The position numbers were made by a program, and so were the translations under genes. The notes under the pieces are model-generated. The model was not told where the DNA came from, made no database searches, and saw nothing but the letters and a program-made list of their open reading frames with translations. Shown piece by piece: positions 23,139-32,669 of a stretch of DNA of 51,375 nt. This stretch comes from Selaginella moellendorffii (lineage: Eukaryota; Streptophyta; Lycopodiopsida; Selaginellales; Selaginellaceae). The stretch's first letter is position 1; every line of letters starts with the position of its first letter. The stretch is taken from the NCBI RefSeq assembly GCF_000143415.4, contig NW_003314309.1:1412100-1463474 (forward strand), written 5' to 3'.

Positions 23139-25259
23139 ATGCTGCTGGACGATCCCAGACGTGTAGATAGCTTTGCCAGAGCGCTGAGGTCGTGCAATGC
23201 GCCAGGGGATCTTCGCAAAGGCAGGCAAATTCACGCAGAGATTGTGCGCAGCCACTTCTCCCAGAACAGATTTCTCCAGAATCTTGTTGTGGAGATGTAT
23301 GGGAAGTGTCGGAGCGTGGAGGAGGCCTGGCGGGCGTTTGAGACGATCGAGCACCGCAACATGTTTTCGTGGAGCATGATAATCACGTCATATGCCCACA
23401 ATGGGCATCTGCTCCAGGCACAAGAAGTGTTTGATTCCTTGGTCGAGAAAGATACCGTGGTTTACAATACCATGCTAAAGGCATATGCTGAAAACGGTGA
23501 TTTTTCAGAAGCCAGAGTTTTGTTCGATGAGATTCCAGATAAAGATGCGGTATCATGGAATACTATGCTTTCAGCATATGCCAAAATCGGGCATCTTGAT
23601 CTTGTGGAAAACATTTTCAAAGACATGCCAGTTAGAACTGTGGTCTCGTGGAACACCTTGATCGTTGCGTACAAAGGTGCTTGTCTTGAGAGAAGCTCTC
23701 TTGGAGCTTTTGTTTCCATGGATCATGAAGGCTTTCAGCCCAACAAGATCACTTTCGTTGGAGTGATCGACGCTTGTGCCCAGGGAAAGATCCTCGACTT
23801 TGGAAGGTTGGCACACGAAGAGGTATGTTTTGCTGGACTGGAGTTTGATGTTCCCATCGGCACTGCTCTGGTAAAAATGTATGGAAAGTGTGGGAACATA
23901 AACCAAGCCATGGCTTTGTTCCGCAAAATGCCGCTCAAGAACACGATCACTTGGAACACAGCGATAACAATCCATGCGGAGGACGGGAACCTCGACGAAG
24001 CGTACAAGATCCTGCGAGAGATGCCACGGCCAAGTGTGGTCTCCTGGAACGCACTGCTCGCGGGGTATGCCTCTCAGATCGATCAAAGCGGCGACCCCCT
24101 CTCCCGAGCTCGAGAGATTCTGGAAAAGATGGCGGAGCGAGACGTGGTTTCCTGGACGACGATGATCTCCTTGTATTCTCGGAATGGCCTGAGCAAGGAA
24201 GCGATGAGTTGCTTCAAGAGAATGGATCTAGAAGGCATCAAACCCGATAGAATCGCGCTGGTGGCCATCGCCGAGGCATGCACGACCCTCGCAGACGCTG
24301 AACACGTCCACGAGATCGCCAGCCATGAAGCCACTGTGGAATCCGACGTAGAACTCGCCGCAGCATTCGTCAACCTGTATGGAAAGCTCGAGAGCCTCCA
24401 CGGAGCGAGCAGAGTCTTCGATCGAGCTCGGGGCTTCTGCAAGCCGTGGAGCAGCATCGAGACACACCTGTGGAACTCTATGCTCGCGGCACTCGTCCAC
24501 AGCAAGGCCGCCAGAGATGCCATCGTGTTCTTCCGCAGGATGCTCCTGGAAGGGGTTCGATCCAACGAGACCACTCTCGTCACCGTCTTCGAAGCCTGCA
24601 AGGCCTCCTCCTCCGCCTCCTCGGCGCTGCCACTGCTCCGGTGCTTGCAGGAGAGCGTCGTGAGACGAGCTTCTTTCGCAGCGAGCACCGTGGTCGAGAC
24701 TGCTCTCCTCGGTTGCTATGGAAAGCTGGGAGCTCTAGCGGACGCCATCGCCACCTTCGATGATCTTCTCTCCAGCTCGCAAAACGTCGTCTCTTGGACG
24801 GTGATGATCTCGGTGTGTGGCGAGCTCGGGCATCCCAGGCAAGCGCTCGTGCTCTCGCGGAGGATGCTCCTCCACGGCATTCTCCCCGACGACACGGCCG
24901 TGACGACGCTCCTCTCGGCGTGTAGCCACTCGGGCCTCCTGGACGAGAGCTTCCGGCTGTTTGGATCGATGAGGCCCGACTTTGGCGTTGAGCCGCGGAT
25001 CGAGCACTACGTCTGCGTGATCGATCTGCTGGGACGAACTGGACAGCTGCTCGAGGCTGAGGTCCTGATGAGCAGCGGTCACTTTGCTCGGCTCGGCCTG
25101 GAGGCGAACGAGTGTGCGTGGACGGCCTTCCTTGGAGCTTGCCGAGATTTTGGAGACGTTTCTCGAGGTGCCACTGCTGCCAAGGAAGCATTTGTCTCGG
25201 ATCCGGAGAACTCTGGCCCCTACATGCTACTCTCGGACGTGTGCGTAAACTCTGGGTGA
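23139..25259 (+). CDS. PPR protein (PLS type, no DYW domain)
   Basis: Intronless, 706 aa. It starts MLLDDPRRVDSFARALRSCN and carries many PPR motifs (NMFSWSMIITSYAHNGHLLQ, DAVSWNTMLSAYAKIGHLD, DVVSWTTMISLYSRNG). The C-terminus reads ECAWTAFLGACRDFGDVSRG and ends at NSGPYMLLSDVCVNSG, so only the beginning of an E motif is present. It is expected to bind organellar RNA, but the target is unknown. It is a different subfamily member from the other two PPR genes in the window. The leader is short and no clear transit peptide is visible. Confidence 0.9.
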   Translation: MLLDDPRRVDSFARALRSCNAPGDLRKGRQIHAEIVRSHFSQNRFLQNLVVEMYGKCRSVEEAWRAFETIEHRNMFSWSMIITSYAHNGHLLQAQEVFDSLVEKDTVVYNTMLKAYAENGDFSEARVLFDEIPDKDAVSWNTMLSAYAKIGHLDLVENIFKDMPVRTVVSWNTLIVAYKGACLERSSLGAFVSMDHEGFQPNKITFVGVIDACAQGKILDFGRLAHEEVCFAGLEFDVPIGTALVKMYGKCGNINQAMALFRKMPLKNTITWNTAITIHAEDGNLDEAYKILREMPRPSVVSWNALLAGYASQIDQSGDPLSRAREILEKMAERDVVSWTTMISLYSRNGLSKEAMSCFKRMDLEGIKPDRIALVAIAEACTTLADAEHVHEIASHEATVESDVELAAAFVNLYGKLESLHGASRVFDRARGFCKPWSSIETHLWNSMLAALVHSKAARDAIVFFRRMLLEGVRSNETTLVTVFEACKASSSASSALPLLRCLQESVVRRASFAASTVVETALLGCYGKLGALADAIATFDDLLSSSQNVVSWTVMISVCGELGHPRQALVLSRRMLLHGILPDDTAVTTLLSACSHSGLLDESFRLFGSMRPDFGVEPRIEHYVCVIDLLGRTGQLLEAEVLMSSGHFARLGLEANECAWTAFLGACRDFGDVSRGATAAKEAFVSDPENSGPYMLLSDVCVNSG

Positions 25260-25348
25260 TCTTCTTACGTAGAACAAAGCTTTTCTTCGAGCTCTTGGGC
25301 GATCTTCTGCCATTATTCCAGTGCTCGGAAAACGATCTTCTGTTGTAC

Positions 25349-26152
25349 CTATTCCTGCGAGACGTCGGTGCTCATGTTCCAGAACTCGTTCTCTAGCTGC
25401 AGTACTCGAACGAATGCGTCTTCGCCGCGCTGCTTCACCTCGTTTGATCCTGTGCTCTCCACTGCTGCCTCTGCAATCGATCTCAGCAAATCGCAGTAGC
25501 TGCCGAAGCTCGGACTGCCCCAGCGCCCGCAAGCTTCCACGAGTTGATGTGGTGTCTTAGAGCCTGGTTCGAGGCAAAACGCGAAGCTCTCGAAGTAGAC
25601 ATGCTCAATGGCCCAAAAGGTGGACAAGACGACGGCATAGTCGACGCTTGGTTGGCTCATATCCTCCAGAAATCTTTTATGGATGTCCATGCAAGAAGAA
25701 CAAGAAGAAAATTAAAAACATGTAAGCTCCGGGATGTATGATCCTACCTGCAGTAGTCCTGTGTAGTTTTCTTGGGTGGCAGATCTTCTAATCCAATTTT
25801 CCAGACCACGGCCTCCTTCTGAAACCACTGGAGCTCGTCATGAAGCGCGGAAGCTCCGGACAACAAGGTCATGAGCGTCTCGTCACTGGCATTGGACGGG
25901 ATTTTGGCCAAGATGCTTCCAATGAAACGCACGAACGCCTTGACAAAGATGTAGTCTTGCCCCTGCAAAGAAAACATAAAAATGACTCCAGATCTATCAC
26001 AAAGAGAAGCAAACCATCTGGAAACTTACCAGCCATCGTTTGTAGCAGCTGAGATCCACAGAGCCATTCCGGATGCTTACAATATAAGGATGATGAGTTG
26101 TGGCTTTGTTGTAGAGCTCAGCGTGGCGAGACTTCCACTGCGAGAGCGCCAT
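25349..26152 (-). CDS. TENA/THI-4 family protein (seed maturation protein PM36-like), 3 exons
   Basis: Exons 26152-26030, 25962-25748 and 25673-25349 splice in frame to 220 aa, the usual length. The start MALSQWKSRHAELYNKATTH and the sequence DLSCYKRWLGQDYIFVKAF, then AVVLSTFWAIEHVYFESFAF, GRWGSPSFGSYCDLLRSIAE and LENEFWNMS follow plant PM36/TENA proteins. The fold is the all-helical TenA bundle. Bacterial and plant relatives hydrolyse or salvage thiamin breakdown products, whereas plant PM36 homologues are poorly characterised. An in-frame Met at 26194 would add 14 residues. The stop at 25349 lies about 90 bp from the convergent PPR stop at 25259. Confidence 0.88.
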
Positions 26153-26434
26153 AGCCAAGAGCCTCTTCTCCAAATGGTGCCCTACTAAAGTCAACCAGGG
26201 TGATGTTTATAAACTTTTCCCAGTGTCAATCGTCCCTTCTCCAAAGCTTCCGAAAGATTTCATCTTTCCTAGCAAAGAGGCCCTCTCGATTCCCATAAAA
26301 GTTGTTGGATTCCCTGTTTCGATCTGTTGCTACCGTAAAAAAAACAAAGAAACTCTCCTGCAAAAAAAAGAAAAGAAAAGTTTTGGTTCTTCTCTTCCTC
26401 CTCGAAGAAAAACTTACGTGTGGTGTGCTGGTAT

Positions 26435-26975
26435 TTAGTACTTCCGGCTTGCGCTCGAGAGCTTGGCCAGCAATGCCTCTTGTTCTTGCTTGACAGCCAT
26501 GAGAGACAGATGTTCCACTCGCAATCTCTATGAAAGAAAAATGTAGTAGGAAAGAGAGAATTCATATAAAGAAAGAAAATTGCTACCTCGAGTTCTTCTT
26601 TCCTTCGATCGATCCCTTCTTTCACGACCTGCAATTCCTGCGGCCGCTTTTCCATCTCGTCTCGCACCAAATTCCTTGTCCCAATCGCGCACAGCTTCGC
26701 ATTCTCGATCTTGGACGCGCGCTCGCCCACTTGGCCCAGAAGCTCTTTCACTAACTGCACAAAAGCACCGATTCCATCGACTAGAATGCCAGGAAGAAAG
26801 ACACACGCGATCCATCAAGAATGCGAGTGATCTTCTTGCATGATCACACCTTGTTGAAGCTGGAGACCTTGGATCGGAATGCCGCGCAGGAATTCTCGAC
26901 GGAGTGGCAGCGCGCGTACGTGTCGGTGGGCAACAGGCGCACGCACGACTCCTCATCGATGCTCACAAGCGCCAT
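26435..26975 (-). CDS. IFT20: Intraflagellar transport protein 20 (3 exons)
   Basis: Exons 26975-26850, 26754-26587 and 26527-26435 join in phase to 128 aa (animal and algal IFT20 about 130). The core LVKELLGQVGERASKIENAK, AIGTRNLVRDE, VKEGIDRRKEELERLRVEHL and KQEQEALLAKL is the coiled-coil signature of IFT20. IFT20 is a subunit of the IFT-B train and brings membrane cargo from Golgi to cilium. In a land plant the only ciliated cells are sperm, so expression in male gametophytes is expected (inference). It is head-to-head with BIOF, with 45 bp between start codons. Confidence 0.88.
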
Positions 26976-27020
26976 AGCCACAAACCAAAACCAAAATATT
27001 TGTGCCTGGAACCCTAACGA

Positions 27021-28975
27021 ATGTTCCTCATGGAAGAAGACGATGCGTGGCGGTCGTGGCTGGATTCCGCGATCGCGCACTTGATCGGCTCCAAGGTCCT
27101 TCGATCCATGCGCACTGTGAGTGTAGCTAGCGGCGCCAGCAGCGCCACTAGCAGCGGCAATGCAGGTGGATTTTCCGATAATCGAGGCGCCTGGGAAGAT
27201 CAAGCGGTACAACTCCAAGTCTCTCCCGAGACATTCCAGCGCTGGATCGATGATGAGCCTAGCACAGGTACGCAAAAGAGAAGTATGAGGAGTAAACTTT
27301 TTTGTTTCTCAGGAGAATCGTGTGGAGAGAAAGAGAGAATGCGATCGCTCATCCAATTCTCTGGAAACGATTATCTTGGACTCTCCATGCATCCGGCTGT
27401 TCGCTCCGCCGCATCCAAGGTGCTAGATCCAGTCTTTCATCTATCAATTTTTCTCTACTCCTGTCCAGGCTGCTATCGAATTTGGAATGGGACCAAGAGG
27501 CTCTGCTCTTATTTGTGGCTATACGATTCATCACAGAAGACTTGAATCGGCTATAGCATCGCTTAAAAACACAGAGGTTCGTTTCTTTCTTTTTTTCTGC
27601 TACAAGCTTTTTACTTTTTTTTTCTTCTTCTGTAGGAATGCTTGCTGTGTCCTACAGGATTTGCAGCTAATATGGCTGTTATGACCGCAATCTCCATGAA
27701 TATTCCAGGCTTCTCCTCGCAGAACAAGATAGCTATCTTTTCCGACGAGTTAAATCATGCTTCGATCATCGACGGTGTCCGGGTGGCTCAAAAGCAGAAT
27801 AACTCCGAGGTTTACGTCTATTCCCATAATAACATGAGAGAATTAGAAAGCAAGCTGTAAGTTCTTGTCCTCTGGTGACTTGCGTGTTTTAATCCTTTCT
27901 CCTTTCTCTCTCTCTCTCTCTCTTTTATGCAGATCTTCCTGCAAACTTGAGAGGAAAGTCGTGGTTACTGACAGGTAAGTCCACTTTAAAATCAGTCAAA
28001 GCTCTCAACCAATCTTTGGTGTAGTCTATTTAGCATGGATGGAGATTTCGCCCCTCTGGACAAGCTTGTCCAACTGCGGGATAAGTATAATTTTGTTCTG
28101 GTTATCGACGATGTAAGTTTTCTGTATCATCTTTATAGTTTTAGAATTGGAGTGCACCTGCAGGCCCACGGAACTTTGGTCTGTGGTGAAAATGGAGGTG
28201 GAGTGGCCGAAGCTTATGGCGTCGAAGAAAAAATCGATGTTTATGTCGGCACTTTGAGCAAAGCATTTGGTTGTCAGGGTGGTTTCATTGCTACCAGGTA
28301 TGATATAATTCTCTCTCAACCGTTTCTTAAGCATTTTCTCTGCAGTCGCAAGTGGAAGTTGCTGATGCAATCTAGAGGCCGCTCTTTCGTTTTTTCGACT
28401 TCGCTCACTCTTCCCGTGGTGGCGGCGGCTCATGGTAAAGCTGTAAGCTAAAAACATTTTCTTTCTTCATGACCTTGCTTATGGGCTTTTGCTGTATGGC
28501 AGCTGCTCTCGTCGTTGCTAGCGAAGAAAAATGGCGGCGTCAAGCACTGTGGAGCAGAGTAAAACAATTTGCTCATTTGACGGGGCTAGACATACAAAGT
28601 CCAATCGTTTCGGTGGTCATTGGCAGCGAGAAAGATGCACTCCTGGCGAGCAAGTAAGAGCCATGATTTTCCTTTTTCTTAGTCCTCGTGTTGCAAAGTT
28701 CAAACGACATTTCTTTTTCGTTACGTAGGGACGTTCTCAAGGCTGGTTTTCATGTACTGCCAATTAGACCACCAGTTGTTCCTCCAAATTCATCCAGGTA
28801 ACCACATTTTCTCGTATCTAGAACTCACTGCTTGCTTCTTATGCTTATGTCTAGGCTTAGAATCACTTTGTGTGCCTCGCATACAGAAGCTCATGTACAG
28901 GCTCTATACGAATGTCTTGCTCCATGGCTATCACGAAGCAAGACGATCGGCTTGGAGCCTCTCTCCAAGCTGTGA
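27021..28975 (+). CDS. BIOF: 8-amino-7-oxononanoate (KAPA) synthase, peroxisomal
   Basis: A PLP-dependent alpha-oxoamine synthase that condenses pimeloyl-CoA with alanine in the first committed step of biotin synthesis. Spliced segments match plant BIOF closely: FSGNDYLGLSMHPAVRSAAS, GPRGSALICGYTIHHRRLES, CLLCPTGFAANMAVM, FSDELNHASIIDGVR, VVVTDSLFSMDGDFAPLDKL, VIDDAHGTLVCGENGGGVAE, and VGTLSKAFGCQGGF with the PLP lysine. The protein ends LEPLSKL, a canonical SKL peroxisomal signal; plant BIOF is known to be peroxisomal. Several introns; one contains a CT microsatellite (about 27904-27922). Met at 27030 (MEEDDAWRSWLDSAI) is an equally plausible start. About 480 aa. Confidence 0.92.
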
Positions 28976-29194
28976 GACACGACAGATTTACAGGCGATTA
29001 TACGAAGTTACTTTTTTCTCTGGTAACTCAAAGAATCACATGCATAACTCTTGTCTGTCACATGTAGAGACAGGAGAAAGTTTGCTTCCAACGCAAATCT
29101 TCTGTTCCCGTCTACTTCAATTAAACGAGGTAAGTTCTTATGTTCTTGAGAGTTCTCACAGATAGGATCTAATCGTTTATCTTCAGACGTGAAA

Positions 29195-30238
29195 ATGTCA
29201 TTGGTTCTGCTGTTGCTGCTGCTGCTGCTGCTGTCCCTGGTTGTGCATTCGGTCCCAACGATCGGTGCCAGAGGAGTACTTGGCAAAGATGGAAACTCCA
29301 TCGCTTATCTCGCAGACTTTAGAGTGAACTCCACCCCCATCTTTGACGAGAGGCCCGACGTCTTCTTTGCGATGGACACGAATGCGCAGCACGTCAGACT
29401 CTCCAGTAATTCGTGCGCCGCCGCCGACACACGCATCACCAAGCTGGGCCTCTGGTCGCTTCAAACAGCACAAGATGGCCAGGTTGCAAGTACGTCCGAC
29501 TCGTTCCTCGGCAACGTTGACATCCTCTGCCGCAAGAAAGGCCGCAACGTCGCCCCGCTGAGCTCCAAGAACACGAGCTTGCCCGCGCAGCTCTCCAAAC
29601 TCGAGAAAACTCCTCTCAGGTTCGCCTATGTTCTTTGGGATCAAACGTTTGCAACGCTTCTCTTTGGCAAGACGCTGTGGATCCAGTACACAGGTCTGGA
29701 GAGGACAGTGCCGGTCGTGTTCGTCCACATTCCTCTCAAGCTGGACGCCACTGCGGCGAGCTACATGGTGAAGCTGACCGGCATTGGATTCAAAGAGTTT
29801 TTGATCCGGCAGAAGTACTACGTCGAGATCAGCGTCACCCAGCGCTTCACCACTCTCCCGTCCAAGATCTACAGCTTCATCGTGAATCAGTTCCAGCAAG
29901 AGGCAAGCGAGAAGAAGATCAAGCGAGTCTCCGCCAGCGCCTACAACGGAAAGCTGAGCTTGTGCTACCAGATGAGGAGCTCCGACATTAGAGGATTCCG
30001 CAACGTCACCATGGTGTTTAGTAGCAAGTTCAGGTGGAGCGTTCCAGCGGACAAGTCCTTGGTGCCAAAGCCCGGCGCGAGCAACGTGTTTTGCCTGGCA
30101 TATCTGCAAGCTCCTGGGAATGGCAGCCATGGAGTTATTGGAACGCTCCAGCAAGAACGCCGCGCCATGGACTTTAACTTGGAAACGAAGCGCTTGGGTG
30201 TAAGTTTTCCTCTCATTGGATCCCTCACCACTCCTTGA
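29195..30238 (+). CDS. TAXI/EDGP-like aspartic-peptidase-fold protein, copy 1
   Basis: Intronless, 347 aa. It has a signal peptide made mostly by a CTG repeat (MSLVLLLLLLLLLSLVVHS), then a pepsin-like fold of the xylanase-inhibitor/basic 7S globulin (EDGP) family. The usual first catalytic DTG/S reads AMDTNAQ, and the second site is replaced by ISVTQRFTTLPSKIY, so proteolysis is not expected. Conserved C-terminal features include LCYQMRSSD, NVTMVFSSKFRWSVPADKS, NVFCLAYL and GVIGTLQQ with NLETKRLGVSFP. Family members bind microbial glycanases or act as apoplastic receptors or inhibitors. It is shorter than EDGP (about 430 aa). It begins 219 bp after the BIOF stop and is tandem with a close paralogue. 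The apparent start at 29189 is GTG, so the ATG at 29195 is used. Confidence 0.8.
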   Translation: MSLVLLLLLLLLLSLVVHSVPTIGARGVLGKDGNSIAYLADFRVNSTPIFDERPDVFFAMDTNAQHVRLSSNSCAAADTRITKLGLWSLQTAQDGQVASTSDSFLGNVDILCRKKGRNVAPLSSKNTSLPAQLSKLEKTPLRFAYVLWDQTFATLLFGKTLWIQYTGLERTVPVVFVHIPLKLDATAASYMVKLTGIGFKEFLIRQKYYVEISVTQRFTTLPSKIYSFIVNQFQQEASEKKIKRVSASAYNGKLSLCYQMRSSDIRGFRNVTMVFSSKFRWSVPADKSLVPKPGASNVFCLAYLQAPGNGSHGVIGTLQQERRAMDFNLETKRLGVSFPLIGSLTTP

Positions 30239-30608
30239 GAACACCTTCTCTCTTTGTTTAGTTTTCCAATGGAGCTGGAGCTCGAAAATCATGTGTTTTT
30301 CCTCTTCTTCTCCTCGAAAGAATGAAGAAAACCTTCTCTTCCGTAGATCGGCTATAAAGTTTTGGAAGCAAAAGAGTGTTTTCTCTTGAAAATCTTTGAT
30401 CTTTCTCTTCTCCATAGTTCTCTTCCCTGGATTCCAAGTTACCATTAATGTTTTTGAGCGTATGAGACCACACACAAATACCATGTGTGTAATATCGCGA
30501 AGCTATGGACGAAACTTACTCGAAAGGCTGCCACCGTCTTGCTAGCTACACGTGATTGACGCGATGTTTACAAGTCCAAATTGGTCGCCGCGCACTTGAC
30601 TTCCTCGC

Positions 30609-30616
30609 TATAAAAA
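30609..30616 (+). promoter_or_regulatory. TATA box of TAXI-like copy 2
   Basis: TATAAAAA lies 163 bp before the start codon at 30772 in otherwise non-coding sequence. It is followed by a pyrimidine/purine-mixed leader with CATCTCCTCATCC, a plausible start site about 30 bp downstream. Confidence 0.55.
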
Positions 30617-30771
30617 TCCCGGTCCTCATCTCCTCATCCAAGCAGATCTAGAGAACTTCCATCCAGTGTTTTTCAAGTTTTCGTAGGCTGTCTCTAGCTA
30701 GTACGTCGCGGATTGATCTTCTTATCTACTGTTCTTGGTGTGTCTTCTAGCGAAAATCTTGCTGGAAAACG

Positions 30772-31815
30772 ATGTCGCCACTGCCAATACTTCTATCACT
30801 GCTGCTATCACTGCTGCCCCTTTCAGTCCACTCGCAGATCCCGACAGTGGACGCCACGGCAGTGCTCGCCAGCGATGGAAACTCCATCACTTACCTCGCC
30901 AGGCTCGCGCTTAACACCACCCCCGTGTTCGATAGCGCCATAGATTCTCGCTTCGCCATGGACACGAACGCGCAAGTCGTCTCTTTCTCCAACACCTCCT
31001 GCCCGGCGGCCAGCAAGCTGGGAATCTCGACGCTCGTCACTGGAAACACTGGCATAGTCGCGGCCATGTTCGATTCCTTCGTCGCCAACATCCCCATCCT
31101 CTGCCGCAAGAACAGCCGCAGCATCGCGGCGCTGGGATCCAAGAACACGGCCTTGCCCGCGCAGATCTCCAGAAGCCTTGGGCTTCCTCTTCGATTCGCC
31201 TACACGCTGCGGGACACCTCCGCGTCCATCTTCTTCGGCAAGACGGCCTGGATCCAGTACACGCAAATCGTCCCACCCGTGACCGTGCCCGTGGAGTTCA
31301 TGCAAATCCCTCTCAAGCTGGATGGTGCCGCGAGCTACATGGTGAAGATGACCGGCATTGGAATCAAGGCGTTTCTCACCGGCCAGGAGGATAACGTCGA
31401 GATCAGCGTCACGCAGCGCTTCACCACTCTTCCGCCCAAGATCTATGGCTTCGTCGTGGCCCAGTTCCAGCAAGAGGCGAGCGAGAGGAAGATCAAGAGA
31501 GCTTCGACGAGCGCTTACAATGGGAAGCTGGGCTTGTGCTACCAGATGAGGAGCTCCGATGTTACCAGGTTTCGCAATGTGACCATGGTTTTCAGCAGCA
31601 AGTTCCGGTGGAGCGTTCCAGCGGACAAGTATTTGGTGCCAAAGCCCGGGACGAGCAACGTTTTCTGCTTGGCATACCTGGAGTTGGCTGCTGGGAATGG
31701 CAGCCATGGAGTTATTGGAACGCTACAGCAGGAAGACCGCGCCATGGAATTTAACTTGGAGAGGAAGAGCTTGGGTGTAAGCTCTCCCCTCATTGGAGCT
31801 CTTATCTCACCTTAA
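30772..31815 (+). CDS. TAXI/EDGP-like aspartic-peptidase-fold protein, copy 2
   Basis: Intronless, 347 aa, the same length as and clearly paralogous to copy 1. Signal peptide MSPLPILLSLLLSLLPLSVH, mature start near QIPTVDATAV. The catalytic sites are degenerate here too (FAMDTNAQVVSFSNTSC; ISVTQRFTTLPPKIYGFVV). Shared signatures are TAWIQYTQ, MVKMTGIGIKAFL, LCYQMRSSD, SSKFRWSVPADKY and GVIGTLQQEDRAMEF. It is expected to be secreted and non-proteolytic; an inhibitor or glycan-enzyme-binding role is inferred from the family. Its last codons are included in a tandem duplication that runs towards the NF-YB gene. Confidence 0.82.
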   Translation: MSPLPILLSLLLSLLPLSVHSQIPTVDATAVLASDGNSITYLARLALNTTPVFDSAIDSRFAMDTNAQVVSFSNTSCPAASKLGISTLVTGNTGIVAAMFDSFVANIPILCRKNSRSIAALGSKNTALPAQISRSLGLPLRFAYTLRDTSASIFFGKTAWIQYTQIVPPVTVPVEFMQIPLKLDGAASYMVKMTGIGIKAFLTGQEDNVEISVTQRFTTLPPKIYGFVVAQFQQEASERKIKRASTSAYNGKLGLCYQMRSSDVTRFRNVTMVFSSKFRWSVPADKYLVPKPGTSNVFCLAYLELAAGNGSHGVIGTLQQEDRAMEFNLERKSLGVSSPLIGALISP

Positions 31816-32306
31816 CTGAAATTAACTTGGTTTTGCTTGTTAAATAAAGAAATATATAAAACAGCTTTATTATTAAGAATCTATGGTTTTCTAAGCATTA
31901 TAATTTTGACAAAGATTAGATTAGATTAGGTTATCAAAAGGAATTAATTTGATTCTAGAATATTTTTGGATAGGAGAAGGGGGAGATTTTCTTGGGAGAA
32001 AGGGGGGAGTTATAGGAAAAAACTCTTATCACACCTTAACTGAAATTAACTGGATTTTGATTGTTATATAACAAATAAAGAAAATAGAATAGCTTTATTA
32101 TTAAGAATTTACATAAAAACTATGGTTTTCTATGCATTATAATTTTGACAAAGATTAGATGAGATTAGGTTAGATGTTTATGACCTGTATGAAATAGGTT
32201 AAAAATCAAAAGGAATTAATTTGATTCTAGAATATTTTTGGAGGCAAGGAAGTATAGGAGAAGGGGGAGGATTTTCTTGGGAGAGAGGGGGGAGTTATAG
32301 GAAAAA
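31798..32306 (+). repeat. Tandem direct duplication between TAXI copy 2 and NF-YB
   Basis: Two consecutive copies, about 31798-32022 and 32023-32306. Each starts with CTCTTATC-CACCTTAACTGAAATTAACT (the last codons and stop of the TAXI-like gene in copy A). Each continues through GCTTTATTATTAAGAAT, TTATAATTTTGACAAAGATTA, AAAGGAATTAATTTGATTC and GGAGTTATAGGAAAAA. Copy B is about 60 bp longer through small insertions. The unit therefore contains a TAXI 3' end plus the 5' leader of NF-YB. It is non-coding apart from the terminal codons. Confidence 0.88.
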
Positions 32307-32319
32307 GGAGGAGGAGGAG

Positions 32320-32664
32320 ATGGAGGAGGGCAACAAGGACAAGGATCGTCACTTGCCCATCGCCAACATCGGCAAGATCATGAAGCGCGTGCTGCCGGAC
32401 AACTCCAAGATGACCAAGGACGCCAAGGATCTCGTCCAAGAGTGCGTGTCCGAGTTTATCTGCTTCGTCACCGGCATCGCCGCCGACCGCTGCACCAAGG
32501 AGAAGCGCAAGACCATCAATGGCGACGACATCCTCAAGGCGCTCCAGCAATTAGGGTTCGCGGAGCACGCCGAGATCGTTCGCGTCTACTTCGAGCGCAA
32601 GGTCGCGCAGGAAGCTGCCGCTGCCGCCGCCGCCGCCGCCGGTGGTAAGGCCGCTACTCGCTAG
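32320..32664 (+). CDS. NF-YB (HAP3) histone-fold transcription factor subunit
   Basis: Intronless, 114 aa. The histone-fold core [39 protein letters not shown] and [20 protein letters not shown] matches NF-YB, the CCAAT-binding complex subunit that pairs with NF-YC and NF-YA. The N-terminus is short, so the protein is little more than the core. Position KMTKDAK carries Lys rather than the Asp that characterises LEC1-type NF-YBs, so it is non-LEC1. The helix alpha-2 to alpha-3 sequence is divergent from the typical FEDYVEPLK form, with an alanine-rich tail encoded by GCC repeats. I choose Met 32320 over an upstream in-frame Met at 32221 because the upstream stretch lies inside the tandem duplication. 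Confidence 0.85.
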   Translation: MEEGNKDKDRHLPIANIGKIMKRVLPDNSKMTKDAKDLVQECVSEFICFVTGIAADRCTKEKRKTINGDDILKALQQLGFAEHAEIVRVYFERKVAQEAAAAAAAAAGGKAATR

Positions 32665-32669
32665 GATTT

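Noticed and set aside
24556-24572. GGTTCGATCC as a tRNA B-box
   Set aside because: It falls within PPR coding sequence, and no A-box or cloverleaf can be formed around it.
27904-27922. CT microsatellite as a regulatory element
   Set aside because: It lies inside a BIOF intron just before an acceptor and is adequately explained as a polypyrimidine tract and simple repeat.
29198-30484. Long minus-strand open frame (428 aa) over TAXI-like copy 1
   Set aside because: Antisense shadow of a real gene with signal peptide and conserved motifs. The paralogue shows a similar antisense frame (30823-31707), caused by shared codon use rather than by a protein.
32221-32319. Longer NF-YB N-terminus from Met 32221
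   Set aside because: This stretch belongs to the tandem non-coding duplication and has a low-complexity, unconserved translation.
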